A stretch of DNA of 64,000 nucleotides from Endocalyx cinctus (taxonomy: Eukaryota; Ascomycota; Sordariomycetes; Amphisphaeriales; Apiosporaceae), in the NCBI GenBank assembly GCA_001600455.1, contig BCKC01000002.1, positions 1,550,001 through 1,614,000 on the forward strand, read 5' to 3'. Made by a program: the position numbers and the translations under genes. This document shows, one piece after another, positions 1-12,822 of this stretch; within the stretch, counting starts at the first letter, position 1; each line of letters opens with the position of its first letter. Under the pieces are notes generated by a model. It was not told the DNA's origin, searched no databases, and saw only the letters and a list, made by a program, of their open reading frames with translations.

Positions 1-690
1 AAGGTGTTCTTATGACTTGTATCGTTGAGATGGAGAAAGCGGTGGAACAAACGGGCTTCTTGGAGCCGGGATATGAATCTAATACGGGTGGTCGGTGTAC
101 TAGGTAAAGACAGAAGGATTGAAAATTCGAATGGACGAAGATTGATTTGATATCGTGATGTTCAATGTTTAAGCTTCTAATGTCATGGCATATATCACCT
201 CAATTAGGTTGTTGAAAAGACAACCAAATAAATCAGGTTAAATCTACAACGTTTTTAACGATTAACCTGTTCCCAAGGCCAATCGTTAGTCAAACACGAC
301 GGAGTTTCTGGACCTTGGCTTTGGAGCTGAGTTATCCCTGAACATACCAATGACAAGCCTCGTTAATATCTCAATATTTTACCTACCTTATTATAGAGGT
401 AACCTCGGTGTTGGTTGGTTAATGAGTTTTACATAAGTAGACAAAATGAGACCGAGGACAGCGTAAGTAATGGTTTGAATAGTAAATTAGTTTTGGGAAG
501 TTTTTGTTGGTAAATATCGACTGAATTCAAGAGAGGTCTGTGCTAACATAGTTAGTTTCTGAGAATAGAAAAGAGGTAGAAAAATAAAAAATAAAAATAA
601 AAAAAGGTCTTGGCCAATCTTTTTTTTTTTCTTCTTATTGTTATTATTATTTTTATTTTCTACTTTCGTTTCTTTTGATCTTCGTGTATT

Positions 691-694
691 CTCT

Positions 695-741
<47 letters not shown>
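691..741. repeat. TC dinucleotide microsatellite
   Basis: Pyrimidine tract that becomes an uninterrupted TC repeat over about 709-740. Confidence 0.95.
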
Positions 742-743
<2 letters not shown>

Positions 744-1838
744 ATATTATAAATTTCGGCTGGGTTGTCTAGGGTAACTTTACTTTGGTCACCTTTTAGT
801 AAATATTTTCTTGAATCTGTTAAGTAAAAAAAAATAGCGGTAGAAAGCTACTAGGACGAAATCGAGAGTAAAAAAAAAAAGGCGTTCGTGTGAGAGTTCA
901 AGGGAAAAGATTATTGGCTACGATGATTAGAAGCGGGATAGAGGCAGATAGGCTACCAGCGCCTAAAACTAGACTTGTATCTACTTGTATGCAGGGGAAG
1001 GATAAAAGCACATAGGGTAATCCCGGCCGTCTTATTTACGATATCGAGTAGAAACGTTTTGACTTATTATTCCCAGTTCACCGTCATTGAACGATTCTTC
1101 GTTAATTGATATACCGGAGAAATCGTTATCTCTGTGTCATAGGTCGAAGTATATTAATTAGTTTGAGCACATCAATGATTTACCCACTACTGTAAGTAAA
1201 TCCTTAGGTAGATACCTCCAGGGCTATGGATATCCCTAGTACATGGGTAAATCAAGTATGTTAGTTAGGTTAGTAGGCAATACAAGAAAACATGGTGACA
1301 TTCTTTCCTTTCTACTACTCTTTTAGTCCCCTTAATCCGAAGCCTAAGACGTTCCGCATGATAAGAATGGTAATTCTATCACGGTCGTCGCTAATACTCG
1401 AAAGTATAAGTTGGAACGCTTTAATTTGTTCGCGCCTACGAAATTGGTAGTGTTACGATGATGCTTCGACAGGCGCCAAATCCAACAAATCGAGTGATGT
1501 TTTTGTTTTTCAATCGTTATTCGTGCACGATGCGCCCGTGAAAGAGCATATCTAATCCATCAAGTATGCCGCCTAAAATAGAAGAAAAGCAACCGTGTAG
1601 CACACTCACAGATACCTAGGTGGTTGTACTACTTTTGTAGTGAATGTCGCCATGTTTAAGTTAGCTGCGTAAGGTTTTTTTTTTTTATGCAAGATTGCAG
1701 ATAGCTTGCCAGTTCTAGTGGGGCAGCTTACTGGCCAACGCAGATATTTCTTATGAACCCATGTCTATGATATGATTATGATTATAGAGACTCGTCAGGG
1801 AATTACAAAGCAGACCTCTTATAAGATATATTATATAA

Positions 1839-1854
1839 TACGGAGTACGGAGTA
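1839..1854. repeat. Overlapping TACGGAGTA copies
   Basis: Two overlapping copies of the 9-mer at 1839-1847 and 1846-1854. Other copies lie at 10753-10761 (+), 25185-25193 (-) and 62190-62198 (-). Confidence 0.8.
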
Positions 1855-2064
1855 TACCTAAGTATTATATCTCAGATAAAAAGGAGCAGAAGAATTCTTA
1901 AGATTTAACTAAATACTGAGTTTATCGTTAAGAAGCGGTGGAAGTTGGAATTAAAACTTTGATTGGCTTAGAACCCTTTTTCTTCCTGATTAGGTAAGTG
2001 TGTGCTATGTACTTAAGCATATTAGGTTTAGTACTAGGCTGCCTGGCTGCTAGGGCTGCTAGGT

Positions 2065-2086
2065 TACCTAGGTACCTACCTAGGTA
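2065..2086. repeat. Palindromic TACCTAGGTA cluster
   Basis: Two copies of the 10-nt palindrome at 2065-2074 and 2077-2086 within a run of CTAGG/CCTAG units (about 2050-2100). The same palindrome recurs at 7954-7963 and, as two overlapping copies, at 26444-26461. Confidence 0.85.
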
Positions 2087-2977
2087 GGTAGTTACCTAGT
2101 ACACCGTAGTCTACTTCAAGGGGGCTAGGGGGTCAAGGAGGTGTTACTTCCAAGTTTCCCTTTGCGTATAAAAATATATATCGACATTTCCTAATTCGCA
2201 TCAATTAAAAGGTGCCTTTCCTCCATAACTAAAGTCGGTTACCTCCAGGAATAATCCATGCTAGCCTCCAGGGCTCTCTGCATCTCTCATGTGTTTCCCA
2301 CTCAATTGACTTGTACTGGTCCAATCAAGACATTTACCTATCACATTACCTCGTAGTGCTCAGACTGCTCAATGAGTCACCAACATCATTGGATGCTTGA
2401 TCCTCTATCGAATTTAATCTTCGTCGTTTCAGACTTGGTCGTATCTACTGTTAGTGTTGCGTCTAGTCTCATCCATCTGATCATCAGATGTTCAAAAGCT
2501 GGGAAATATCCCGGTAGGGCTGATAATACCAATCTCTTAATCGCGCCAACCGGAGCTCGTTATACTTTCAAGTCTCGTATACCATTTGTCTCGAGACTTG
2601 ACGGTGTTTAAGTCTCCCGTTCCCAAGGTTTCAAGCACGGAATCACTACCTCTTGCCTGCATCTTCTCATGGATTGAACACACTGATAGTAGATTAAAAC
2701 ACTGAAATTACTCATTTTTTTCTAGCCTAAAGGAGTCAAAGTCCAATTCCTTTACATACTACGTATAGACTTAGTACATATCAGCCACAACTCCATCTTT
2801 CTGATGATATATACACATTTCATACAAGGATATAATCTGAACCTCAATAATATACAGGGACATAGCTGGAAAAAAAAAAAGAAAAGAAAAGAAAAAGCCG
2901 AACCAAAAATGAAATAAAAATGAAATAAAAGAATGATGAACGAAAGATGAGCCAAGTGACATGTTGAGGCTCTCAAT

Positions 2978-5900
2978 TTACGAGTCGAAAATGGCACCAT
3001 AAGCTGGCATCCCCCTAGATTCGAACCAGTAAACGATCTTCTTCGTTACTTTTTTATTGGAGATAACGCATACAGCCTCCGCCCCACTCTCCTTCATCAT
3101 CTGGAATGCGAGAACAGGTAGGTCAGGCTTTCCCTGAGTGCGCGTGTTCCAGATAATGGCTTGCGGGTCGGCTTGGCGAATGTTGTTCACGATCTCCGAG
3201 CCGAACGTCTCTTCCGGGTGCGGCGTCGACCAGAGGATGCGTGCCGGGACGCGACCCTCGAGAATGACGGGTAGACAGGGGCCGATACCCGAGCCCGTTG
3301 CTACGAGAACCACCTTCTTGAACAACGGAGCGATGGTCAAAACACCGGACGCTAGAACACCACGCGTCCAGAGCTCGGTCGGCTCCGAACCGATAGTCCT
3401 CTTAGTCCAGTCGCCCGCATTTGACACCACGATGGAGAAACCTTTCACTCCTGGCTTGTCAATCGTAGCAAATGCGTGCCATTCTCGCAGCGGCTTGTCG
3501 GTGATGCGGATCGCCTTACCCGCGATCGGCGTATCGAAGTCGAAATGGAGGCGGATGGCGTGCTTGGATAGCGGCTCCGGCACAACCTTGATTTTTCGCA
3601 GGCACAACCAGGGGAGAGCGATGCTGAAGGTAATGAGTGCCAAGAGGTAGACCGCGGGAGTTTGGGCAACGGCGGTCCCGAGCGAAACGTCGGGTGCACG
3701 AAGCGAGTCGGTGGTGACCACGACATGAACCCAGACAAGAGCTGTGGCGGTCCACCCCGCGAATCGGTGCGTCCACTCGAATTGATCGTGCATCTTGACG
3801 CGGATCTTGGGATGCGCCATACCTACGATGGCCAACAACAAGACGAGGACTGCATAACTGAGGATGACGGTAGCGACGTTGACAGGGAACTCTGCGTTTT
3901 TCGTCACTAGGTTGTACGTGGCTGCTACGGTGAACACAATCCACCACATGGTCGCCGATACCGCCGCTCCGGAGTGAATGCCACCGATGTGGTAGACGTG
4001 TGCGCAGTGCCGACGGATAGCGAGAGGTACCGACGTCGGCACTCTCGTCGCGAGCCAGAAGAGAAAGTTGATAACGTGGTCTTGACGGACCGCGACCGCG
4101 AGGAGCAGGTTAGCCGCAACGGCCGTGGCGAGACTCGGGATGGGGAATGTGCCTCTACCCCAAGACTGATACCAGACCACACCGAGAGCGATGATGTTTG
4201 AGAAAAAAACGACGGAAAAGAAACGGCGATACAATTTGAAGAACGTATGACGAAGCCATCTCTGGCCGTGGAAGCCGTTCTTCTCCGGTATCTGATACTT
4301 GACCAATTCTTTTTCGTCGACCGATGTCGTAGATGAAGCCGCAGATTGACTTGCCACGACGACCTGCATACCCTTCTCGAGATCGAAGTCGCTGCTCGTT
4401 GGCGTGGTCGAAGAGGAGGATGAGGATGAGGAGACATCGGTGCTGCTGCCCGAAGGAGAGGGCGAGCTTGTGCTCTGAGCAGTGGAGCCGCTGGGCGTTC
4501 CAACAAAGACCGGCTTGGGGGGTGCCAAAACATTGACTGCTTCTTCTGCGGCCATCTCCTTCAGCTTTCGCTTATCAAATTTACCATTCGCGGTGAGGGG
4601 AATCTCCGATAAATGTAGCCATTTCGTCGGAACGGCGTAGTAGGGCATTAAATGTCCCACAACTTCATTGAGCTCCGCAACATCGACAGGCATAGGCGCC
4701 GAGTAAAATCCCCATAGCTCATCGGCGATGACCAAGCCGCAAGCCTTATTCACAGTCGGAACCTTTTCGATGGCGGCCGACACACCGTCCAGTTCGACAC
4801 GGAAGCCCTACAGGTGATGTTAGTAGAGTATTCAATAGTACGCTTCATTTCCTAGGAGCTCACCTTAATTTTTACTTGCTCATCTTTCCGTCCGAGTGGA
4901 ATCAAGTTTCCGTCCTCCGTCCATTTACCAAGATCTCCAGTATTGAACATCATATTACTGTACAAATCACCCAGGTTAGTCATTGTAACATCACTTACGC
5001 ACCTGCAACCTCCGAGGACTTCGACTTACCCATCCCGAGTAAATTTATCCGGCTTATATCTCCCGGCCGTGAGTTCCGGGAGGTTAACGTATCCTCTCGA
5101 GACGCAAGCACCGCCGGCCCACATGAGACCAGGCTCTCCAATCTTGCAGGGTCTCTCATCGTCATCTAGAACGTAGAGAGTCGTGTTCGGGAGCGGCTTT
5201 CCGATGGTTAGCTGTGCGCCCGGCTTATGTAAATGGGCGGTGTTGAGGATGGTGATCTCCGTCGGACCGCAGATGTTGAAGAAATCTGCGCCGACGGACC
5301 ATTCCTCGGCAAGAGGTACGGGGCAAGGCTCCCCACCGACCACGATGGTTGTAATGTTAGGGTAGTCGGCTTGTTTGAATTTTCCTAATACCGTCGGTGT
5401 CGCAATGACGGTGTCTACTCGATTCAGAACGTCGGGCCAGTTCTGGCTGCGGATGTGGAGCGTTCCGCCGTTCATCAGCGTGGCAAGCATTTCCCAGGCG
5501 GCTGTATAGCAGATAATGTCAGCTCATGGTATCTAATATGCGGTAGAGGCGAAATATCTCACCCATATCGAAGGAGATGTTGAGGAGTTGGGCGACGTTT
5601 CTGCCGACTCCGATCTTTAGGCTCGCCGGCTCGACAAGTAAGTTATTTGTGACATTTGAGTGCTTCACGTCGACACCCTTGGGTTTACCCGTCGTCCCTG
5701 ACGTGTAAATAACGTACGCTCCGAGATCCGAACTTAGGGACAAGTCTGGCCGCTTTTCGTTGTCGTACCACGGATCGTGGTGCCGGGAATCGAGCACCAT
5801 TACTTCCATATGGGTGCCGGGGACGTTTCGGCGAATCTTGTCTTCGAACTTTCCAAGGCACAGGGTAAATTGCGACCCGGTGTCTTTGAGGATATGCGCC

Positions 5901-6271
5901 AGCGCATCCTCGGATACTATACCTCCGTCCATCGGTACGTATTGGGCCCCAGCCTTCAACACGGCCATGATGGCGGTTATGAGGTAGATGGAACGACTCA
6001 CGACCAGGCATACCCGATCCCCAGGTCGAAGTCCCTTCAGAATGAGTTTGTTGCTGAGAATGTTGGCTCGGCGGTCGAGCTCTCCGTAGGTGATGGTGGA
6101 GCCATCGTGATGTCGCGCGGCGAGGGCGTCAGGATACCGGTCGACGACGCTCTCGAAGGCTTTGTGAACTAGACTGAAGGGAATATCGACGCTGGGACCT
6201 TTACCGAACTTGTTAAAGAGAAGCTGGTCCCTAGGGGAGAGGTTATCTATCGAATAAAAAGACATGGTCAT
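2978..6271 (-). CDS. NRPS-like adenylation domain fused to TmpA/ferric-reductase-like membrane oxidoreductase (apparent frameshift)
   Basis: Four exons on the minus strand: 6271-5563, 5501-5030, 4957-4864 and 4808-2978, about 1035 codons. The N-terminal 520 residues form an AMP-binding (adenylation) domain: A3 motif YTSGTTGKPKG, core DMAAWEM, A5 NICGPTE, A7 NTGDLG, A8 GRKDEQVKIK, and A10 LTANGKFDKRKL with the catalytic Lys. No condensation or carrier (T) domain follows. A Ser-rich linker leads to a multi-pass membrane region (from about residue 610) with several conserved His (CAHVYHIGGIHSG, EWTHRFAGW, VWVHV). A ferredoxin-reductase-like C-terminus follows, with EWHAFATI (flavin-type site) and LVATGSGIGP (NAD(P)H-type site). 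I infer that it activates an acid and reduces something at a membrane; the substrate is unknown. The C-terminal half resembles the TmpA flavoprotein family. Joining exon 3 to exon 4 shifts the frame by one base (extra G near 4799-4808), so the locus may be a recent pseudogene or contain a sequence error. Start taken as the first ATG (6271); a second ATG is at 6265. Confidence 0.8.
4799..4808 (-). other. Apparent +1 frameshift at exon 3/exon 4 junction
   Basis: The only plausible splice here (AAG|gtgagc ... ctgtag|GGC) places GGC TTC CGG TGT after VKIK, which runs to a TAA after about 20 codons. Removing one G would restore the family motif KGFRVELDGV and continue into the 600-codon downstream frame. 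No other GT/AG pair repairs the frame. Confidence 0.7.
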
Positions 6272-9200
6272 GAGTTTAGCTGTGCCCCCGCTGAAGAAAA
6301 GAAGAAAGAGATACCGGTCTCGTCTTGATCTTTCTTAGTGGATGAGTTCAGGGGGTGAGACCAACCTTAAGTATTTCAACCTTTTCTCTCGTATCGTATA
6401 TGGGGGCCGGGGAGAGGAGTGGACTATACTGAGACTAGTAATGACGGAGCCGGGAGGTATAGTTGGAAAATGTTAACCGTCTTGTCAGCCTTGTCCCCCT
6501 GGCGGTAATGTTGCAATTATCAAGGGTTCGGTCGAGGAAGCGTGCCGGCATAGAACCCCCTGGATGTAGTGAGACCATGAGGTTTCACAGGTAAACAGAT
6601 TACTCGATTCCTTGGCTGCCGATCCACACCATGATCAAGTTCGCGCGTGAGATGAGAGGTTCGGTGGGTCTATAGCAACCATTTTGTTGATGTATACCAT
6701 GGTCACGATAGTGACGGATTAATTGTCATGTGGAGTTTTTTTTTTTTTAACACTGAGCAACGAGATTCTCGCTGTTTGTTGACGCAATGTTACACCTGCT
6801 CTTTTATCCCCTCCTTGGGTTCGATATCATGTTACACCCATCATACCTCAGCATATCTATAAACCGTGGCGATATAGGCAGGTATATAGCGTTGCTGTGA
6901 TATTTATCGGTAGGGCCCGCGAATAAAATAAAACTATACTGCTTAGTCCAAAAGAGGTAGTACATGAGATATGTAACTATTGAACCTTAAACGAGCTTCT
7001 CAAGTAAGACTAAGGCATTATTATTTTCTTATTCCCCATTTTTTTCTTTCCTTCTTTTTATTGCTATATTGGGAACAGAGATTACTCTGTATAGTGAAGA
7101 TGCTGTAAGGTTAACACGTAAGTACTATATTGGAATCGTAGTAAACCACCTGGGTATGCGCCAGGGCAGTGACAGATCACTCACTCACTGTCTACGTATG
7201 TAGGTCTAACGGGCATACACTCCTGTGTATATGCAGGCGTGTTATGTATACTACATAGTATGCAGGTGATTCCTACCCCTGACCGAACGATTTGATCGAA
7301 ATATGACATATCCCGAGGTACAAATTAGTATACTCTGCTCCGAACATGAATTACGGTAGTACGGGTACCTGTACGACAATATGGGTACGGTACTCAAAGT
7401 AGTTAAGGGGGTTTAAGGTAACGCAGGGATAAAAATGAACTGTACAGAGTCACATGATGTTGGCCGTATACTACGAGACTGAAACTATTAGTATGGATGT
7501 ATACCTGTACATAGTAGATACTATTTCAGCCTTAATAACCGTGAAGGATCCAGTGAGTGCACCATGTATAGAAGCTATTATATATGCACATACCTAAAGC
7601 AGAGTTAGCGAGTGTAACGATATTTATGAACCCGGACCCCTGTTCCACGCCAATATTGGTTTCCGAGTTTCTAGTTTGTATATTAGTGTAATATGTAGAT
7701 ATTTCTTCTTCTTTTATTATTTTATTTTTATTTTTTATTTTTATTTTTAATAATTTACTCATCTTGAGTCAGATATGACTAAAAAGAAATAAAGAAAAAG
7801 AAATAAAATAACAAAATGTTACTTGTTTTGCTTCCACTCCTTTGTTTGTTTGTTTGTCTGTACGATACAATAACGCATACAAAACGGAACGCCCAATCTA
7901 GAAATTGGCCGAAATTATCCACATATATACTACGGGTTGATATACATAATACATACCTAGGTAATAATGTATAATCAAAATTGAGGTTTAACCTAAATGA
8001 ATCATTTTGAGGCTCGCTGATTGACACCCACCCGTAATCTATTTAGTGTAACTATGTACTGACTACGTGGTACACGGGTAGGCTCACGTCAGTTGGTTTG
8101 GAATCAGCCTCGATGTGTCTGCATCTCGTGGCACATGCTCGACATTCGTTACCTATCGCGGGCATCTAAAGTATATCACCTCGATCACGCCGACGAAGAA
8201 ACCTTAAAATAAACACGTCGGGTAGTAAGATTTGACCTTTTCTTTGACTGGAATCATTCTAGAAAGATCAATAAATGCTGGATGATCTGATCAAAGTGGC
8301 TTTTTCGTGCATGTTCTCCCCTGTTTGGTAAATGTTCTGAAACCCCTTCCCTCCCCTCCCCCTCTTTCCGAGGCATTCGGAAGGACCCATATGCTATGAT
8401 ATAACCATGCATAAATACCGAGCTATACTGTTTGTGTATATATTCCTCATGTGTACTTCGTAGAGGTACAAAATAGTGTAAAATAACGACAAAAAGAAAT
8501 CGGACGAATTTTCTTTTAAAAGGTATAATAAAACTCTTGTATTCTATTTAGATCTCCACTTTGTTTTACTAGTATAGATGAAATCTATTCTTGTGATATT
8601 AACCCCAGAAGATATGGGTCCTTTTGGGTTTTCCCTTGTCTAGGAAAGTTAAGAGAATGTTTTATATATTACGATATTAGGAAGTTGGGAGATTATTTTT
8701 ATGAATGACTTCAATTCTGGCTTACTCTAATACCTTTGAACCCTCTATGCCATTAAAAAAAGATATTCGATATATCACACCGAAAAAAAAAAAATTCAAC
8801 TCAGTATTGTTTACAAATGACTAGGAAAAAGAAAGGAATACAGAAAAAAGAAAAAGCGTCAACATCGTAGGATGCATTTCATTCTTCCTTTCCTCTTCTT
8901 TTCTTTTTTAGGATAGAAGATCCCCTGTCCCGCGCTAGGTCCGGCCAATGGGACGTGACGAGAGATTAGGTTTTACTTTTGACACTGTCGTATTGCATCG
9001 CACTGCATTGCATACATATCCACAATATTACCCTCCTTCAGGTCAAGCTTCAAGCACTCGGTTATCAGGAATGTAGTATAGCATAACAATAGAGTGTACA
9101 ACCACATGAGAAATAGGCAACCTCTTTTTTCCAACCACAAAAAGCAACGAGGAGGGAAAAGAAGAAACAGAAAAGGGACAACCCAAAAAGAGAGAGAGAG

Positions 9201-9585
9201 ACAAAGAAGATCTCCATACATTGACGTGACATGATCCAGCTGACAGGTACTACTAACCTATGCAGTTTGACGCAAGCGAAGACCCCGTCCTCCCTTTGAA
9301 CCTGCATGCATTACGGGGTAGCATCCTACCAGAAAGGTAAAGGAAGCGTTCACGATTCTTTCCCACCCCAGCGAGGTACAGGTGTTGTTGGAATTACCTT
9401 TTTTTTTTCTGTCCCTTATTTTTCTTTTCGGTATGTCGCTTACGGGGAATGGCGTTCCGAAGCTGACGGTAACGCACCGTTTTAAACTTCTGCAGCAACG
9501 TTATTTAATTATATATGTATTATTAAACATCTGTAGCCAGCTTACAAATCCTTAGACATCCTATTTGTAGAAGAAACTTCATGCC

Positions 9586-9605
9586 AAAAAAAAAAAAAAA
9601 AAAAA
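9586..9605. repeat. Poly-A tract (20 nt)
   Basis: Uninterrupted run of A followed by a short GA repeat. Confidence 0.9.
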
Positions 9606-11243
9606 GAGAGAGAGGCAGAGACAACATGACAGAGCTGTCGTTACCATGGTCACTCAATTCTTAACAGTAATTAACTTGCTTTGCTTCATTCTAACTACGT
9701 CATATACCCTCCGATCTTGTCCTATTACGGTCCTGCCGACGAGATATGGGTACGGAAGTAAATAACGAGCAACAGCACAAGGCTTCGATTTTTTTTTTTT
9801 TATCTTAAACGCCGTATGAAATCGAGATAGGTTACATGACAAGACGACAGCAATGCTTGGTTTTTTTTTTTTTTTCCCCTGCGCATGAGGTCTTTCTACC
9901 TCATTCACACCTCATCTCTCCATCCGTCCGCGGCGGCATTCATTAGGTAAAGTGGATTTGCCAATTACGAGAGAAGAAACATCGTGACAACAAGATCCCA
10001 GCCCCGGCTGGCTGAGCATATACTATACTACTAGGAAGATAGATAGAATTCGTGATCGGGTTTATTTGGAATCATATTCTTCCGCCCTCCTCTTAATGGA
10101 GTATCAAATCGTTGTTTTACTTGTCAGTTTCTGACACACCTTATTCGGGCCTGATATAAGATTCCTAGAAGAAAAAGAGGGCCCGGCATATGTTGAAGAG
10201 AAAGGAAAAATGAAGAATGAAAAAAAATTTCGCGTGTTAAACGCCACGGTCAGACTTACGTACCTGATTATACAGCCTTTTCCAACCTCAGCTTACCAGT
10301 CGTTTAAAAAAAATAGAGAGAAAATTGGCCGCAAGGAGATTTTTTTTTGTTGTCTACAGGCTCACATCGGGAAATCTGGGCAAAATGGGGCATTTTTTTC
10401 TCCCCTTGACTTTCGGGATTTGGCAACTATTTTAGTCCTCAATTGGACGGAACTTACTATTATTATTATTACCTTTTTACTTATTCATTCGTTTATATTT
10501 ATTTTTCACCTTCTTGCTTCTTAGCCTTTCTAAGATCAGCTTACAGATAGGATGGTAACCATCTTGCAGGACTACCTTGCAGCATCGACACCATCGCTAC
10601 TAATAAATTGCAAGGAACATGCATTCCCAGGTCTCGTAACGTAAGAGAAACGAAAAAAGAACAAAAAAAACTTTTCTACTTTAAGATTTCCTATGTCATT
10701 TTTTTTTTTTAATATCTAGTCGCTGTAAAATGAAATGACATGCCGTTTCACGTACGGAGTAATATACAGATTACAGTATGGAGAAACCCACCGGGGGGCA
10801 AGCATTCGAGCGCGTTTAAGAGGGAACCCGTCGCATTGAATAAATTCCAACATTCCAAGAATATGGTTAGCAAGGTTTCCATACTAGTGACAGTAAAGCC
10901 TTAGTAAAGCACAAAAAAAGATCAAGACAAGGTCTTTTGAATCTTCCTGTTTCTCATGCTTGCCGAGGGGGAGGGAATGTATACCAGACCCATAAATTCT
11001 TAAGAGATGCGAAGTTAAGTATAAAATAAACTTCTTGGATGGATCGACTTTATTGTTGTTAGTAGTATATAGTTAAGCTAGGTTAGTGTAAGGGTTAGAA
11101 GAACCGAAATAAGTTTCCGCGAATGAACGATCCATAACCGATAATCTCCGTCGTACGTCACATCGTCGTACTTTTAGTAACACATGCCGTACCCTACCCT
11201 AGGTAACATGTTTGACATAGATAACGCGAGAGAGACACAGAGA

Positions 11244-11263
11244 CAGGCAGGCAGGCAGGCAGG
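11244..11263. repeat. CAGG tetranucleotide repeat
   Basis: Five tandem CAGG units flanked by GA-rich sequence. Confidence 0.85.
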
Positions 11264-11840
11264 TAGAGAGAGGGAAAGGGAGCGGAGCTCTCTTGTGGGG
11301 TGGGTGGATTCAAGAAAGGTTTCCGCCAAGACCGGCGGAGACCGGGGGCCACACAGAGGGCCGGCATAAAGGTATTGTGGGTGTTAAGGCAGTTTGAACC
11401 GAATAGAACATTATTTCCCTTTATTTTATTTTACTTTTACTTTCCCTTTAAACGGTTCGGTGGGTAATGAGCTTGGTAGGCTAGGACTTTGGTAGTTGAA
11501 GGCGAGTGTCACAAGTTAGTGGAGTTGTGAACCATCAAAAGAATAGGGGAACAATATTATATTCAACCTTAAAACTACAAATTTAGGTACGCTACCCGAG
11601 ATAACAAGAAAGTTGATAGCACGGCGGCATAAGATGAGACGAGAAAAGTTCAGTCTCGTCTGTGTTACCTTTTTCTTCCTTTCTTTCTTCATCTTGCATC
11701 ATTTCTGATAATAGGACGTAGTGTGCGCCACTCTGCGTTTACATACATATACACATGTATCGGAATTGATATCCTGTACCCCCGTAAAAATATGTCTTCG
11801 CCGTCGTGGCTTTATCCCGTCTAGGGAGGTACAAACAAAA

Positions 11841-11988
11841 NNNNNNNNNNNNNNNNNNNNNNNNNNNNNNNNNNNNNNNNNNNNNNNNNNNNNNNNNNNN
11901 NNNNNNNNNNNNNNNNNNNNNNNNNNNNNNNNNNNNNNNNNNNNNNNNNNNNNNNNNNNNNNNNNNNNNNNNNNNNNNNNNNNNNNNN
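11841..11988. other. Assembly gap (148 N)
   Basis: 148 undetermined bases, directly followed by a 31-nt T homopolymer (11989-12019), which probably caused the break. Any apparent frame spanning it is meaningless. Confidence 0.99.

Positions 11989-12019
<31 letters not shown>
11989..12019. repeat. Poly-T tract (31 nt) at gap edge
   Basis: Uninterrupted T run abutting the N gap. Confidence 0.95.
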
Positions 12020-12822
12020 CAAATTTAAATATTCAATCTAACTAGTATTCCACATATATACTACATCATGTTCCTTAAAATATAGATACAGTAGATCATG
12101 ATATATTAATCACACGTGTGAGAACCCGTTCGTACTCGGTCTTTATTACCCGCTTAAACAAGTAAGCACATCTATATAAATATATATATGTACCTTACTG
12201 ATATACTTTATGTAGCATGATTACTTATCTGCATGTATGTAGGGTCTTCTTTTTTTATTTAGGACGAGAGAACCTCTCTTTCTTGGGTTAATAACGTAAA
12301 AAAGCAATAAATAAATAAAAGTAAATCGGGTGTTCACCTCTATAACATTTCGACACTCGCAATTATCGCCATTATCAGGTATTGTTCCGCCAGATAAACT
12401 GCATTGGTTACATTTCGCCTCATCTTCTATATACGATATCAATACATACCTACGTTACTAGGTTACACGCAGCCCCCATCCTACTGCCGTCGTCTTGCAA
12501 CCGACGTTAAGAAATAAAAAATAAAAAAAATATAATAAAAACCTTGCTCTCTTTTCACCCCCTACTTTGTTTGGCCTTACTTACCTATCACCTATAGAGC
12601 CTCTGACACCCGACCCAAGTTACACACCCCCTTCCTTACCTTAACTAATCCCCTTGTTTAATCTTATTGCCATCTTTTTTTTCGCCACTCCCCCATACAT
12701 ACCTCTCCTATACACACGCTCACTACCTATCTTTTCTTTATCTCCGGAACCGCATTATCTGCCGGTGTAAGAAGAGTATAGTTTTGAAACAACGAAATCG
12801 AAATCGTACGATCCCATAGACG

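Larger units (their letters stand above)
1..2977. other. Intergenic spacer, no gene seen
   Basis: AT-rich spacer downstream of the adenylation-domain gene. It holds a TC microsatellite near 691-741, poly-A/T tracts, overlapping TACGGAGTA copies at 1839-1854 and overlapping TACCTAGGTA copies at 2065-2086. A 79-codon frame at 2372-2611 shows no recognisable domain, and I do not regard it as a gene. Confidence 0.6.
6272..12822. other. Long intergenic spacer with assembly gap, divergent promoters
   Basis: 6.5 kb between two divergent genes, so it should hold the promoters of the adenylation-domain gene (left end) and the enoyl-CoA hydratase (right end). It contains the N gap, many poly-A/T runs, TACATAGTA motifs (7252-7260, 7508-7516) and a TACCTAGGTA palindrome (7954-7963). 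Short frames of up to about 100 codons (for example 10210-10524) are AT-rich and show no family signature. Confidence 0.6.

Noticed and set aside
2372..2611. 79-codon frame starting MSHQHHW
   Set aside because: No domain, no splice extension, ordinary composition for a chance frame.
10210..10524. 104-codon frame
   Set aside because: AT-rich, Phe/Ile/Lys-dominated translation typical of chance frames in this spacer.
1..12822. Secondary-metabolite gene cluster around the adenylation gene
   Set aside because: No tailoring enzyme, transporter or pathway regulator lies next to it; the nearest gene is an enoyl-CoA hydratase 6.5 kb away that looks like a primary-metabolism enzyme.
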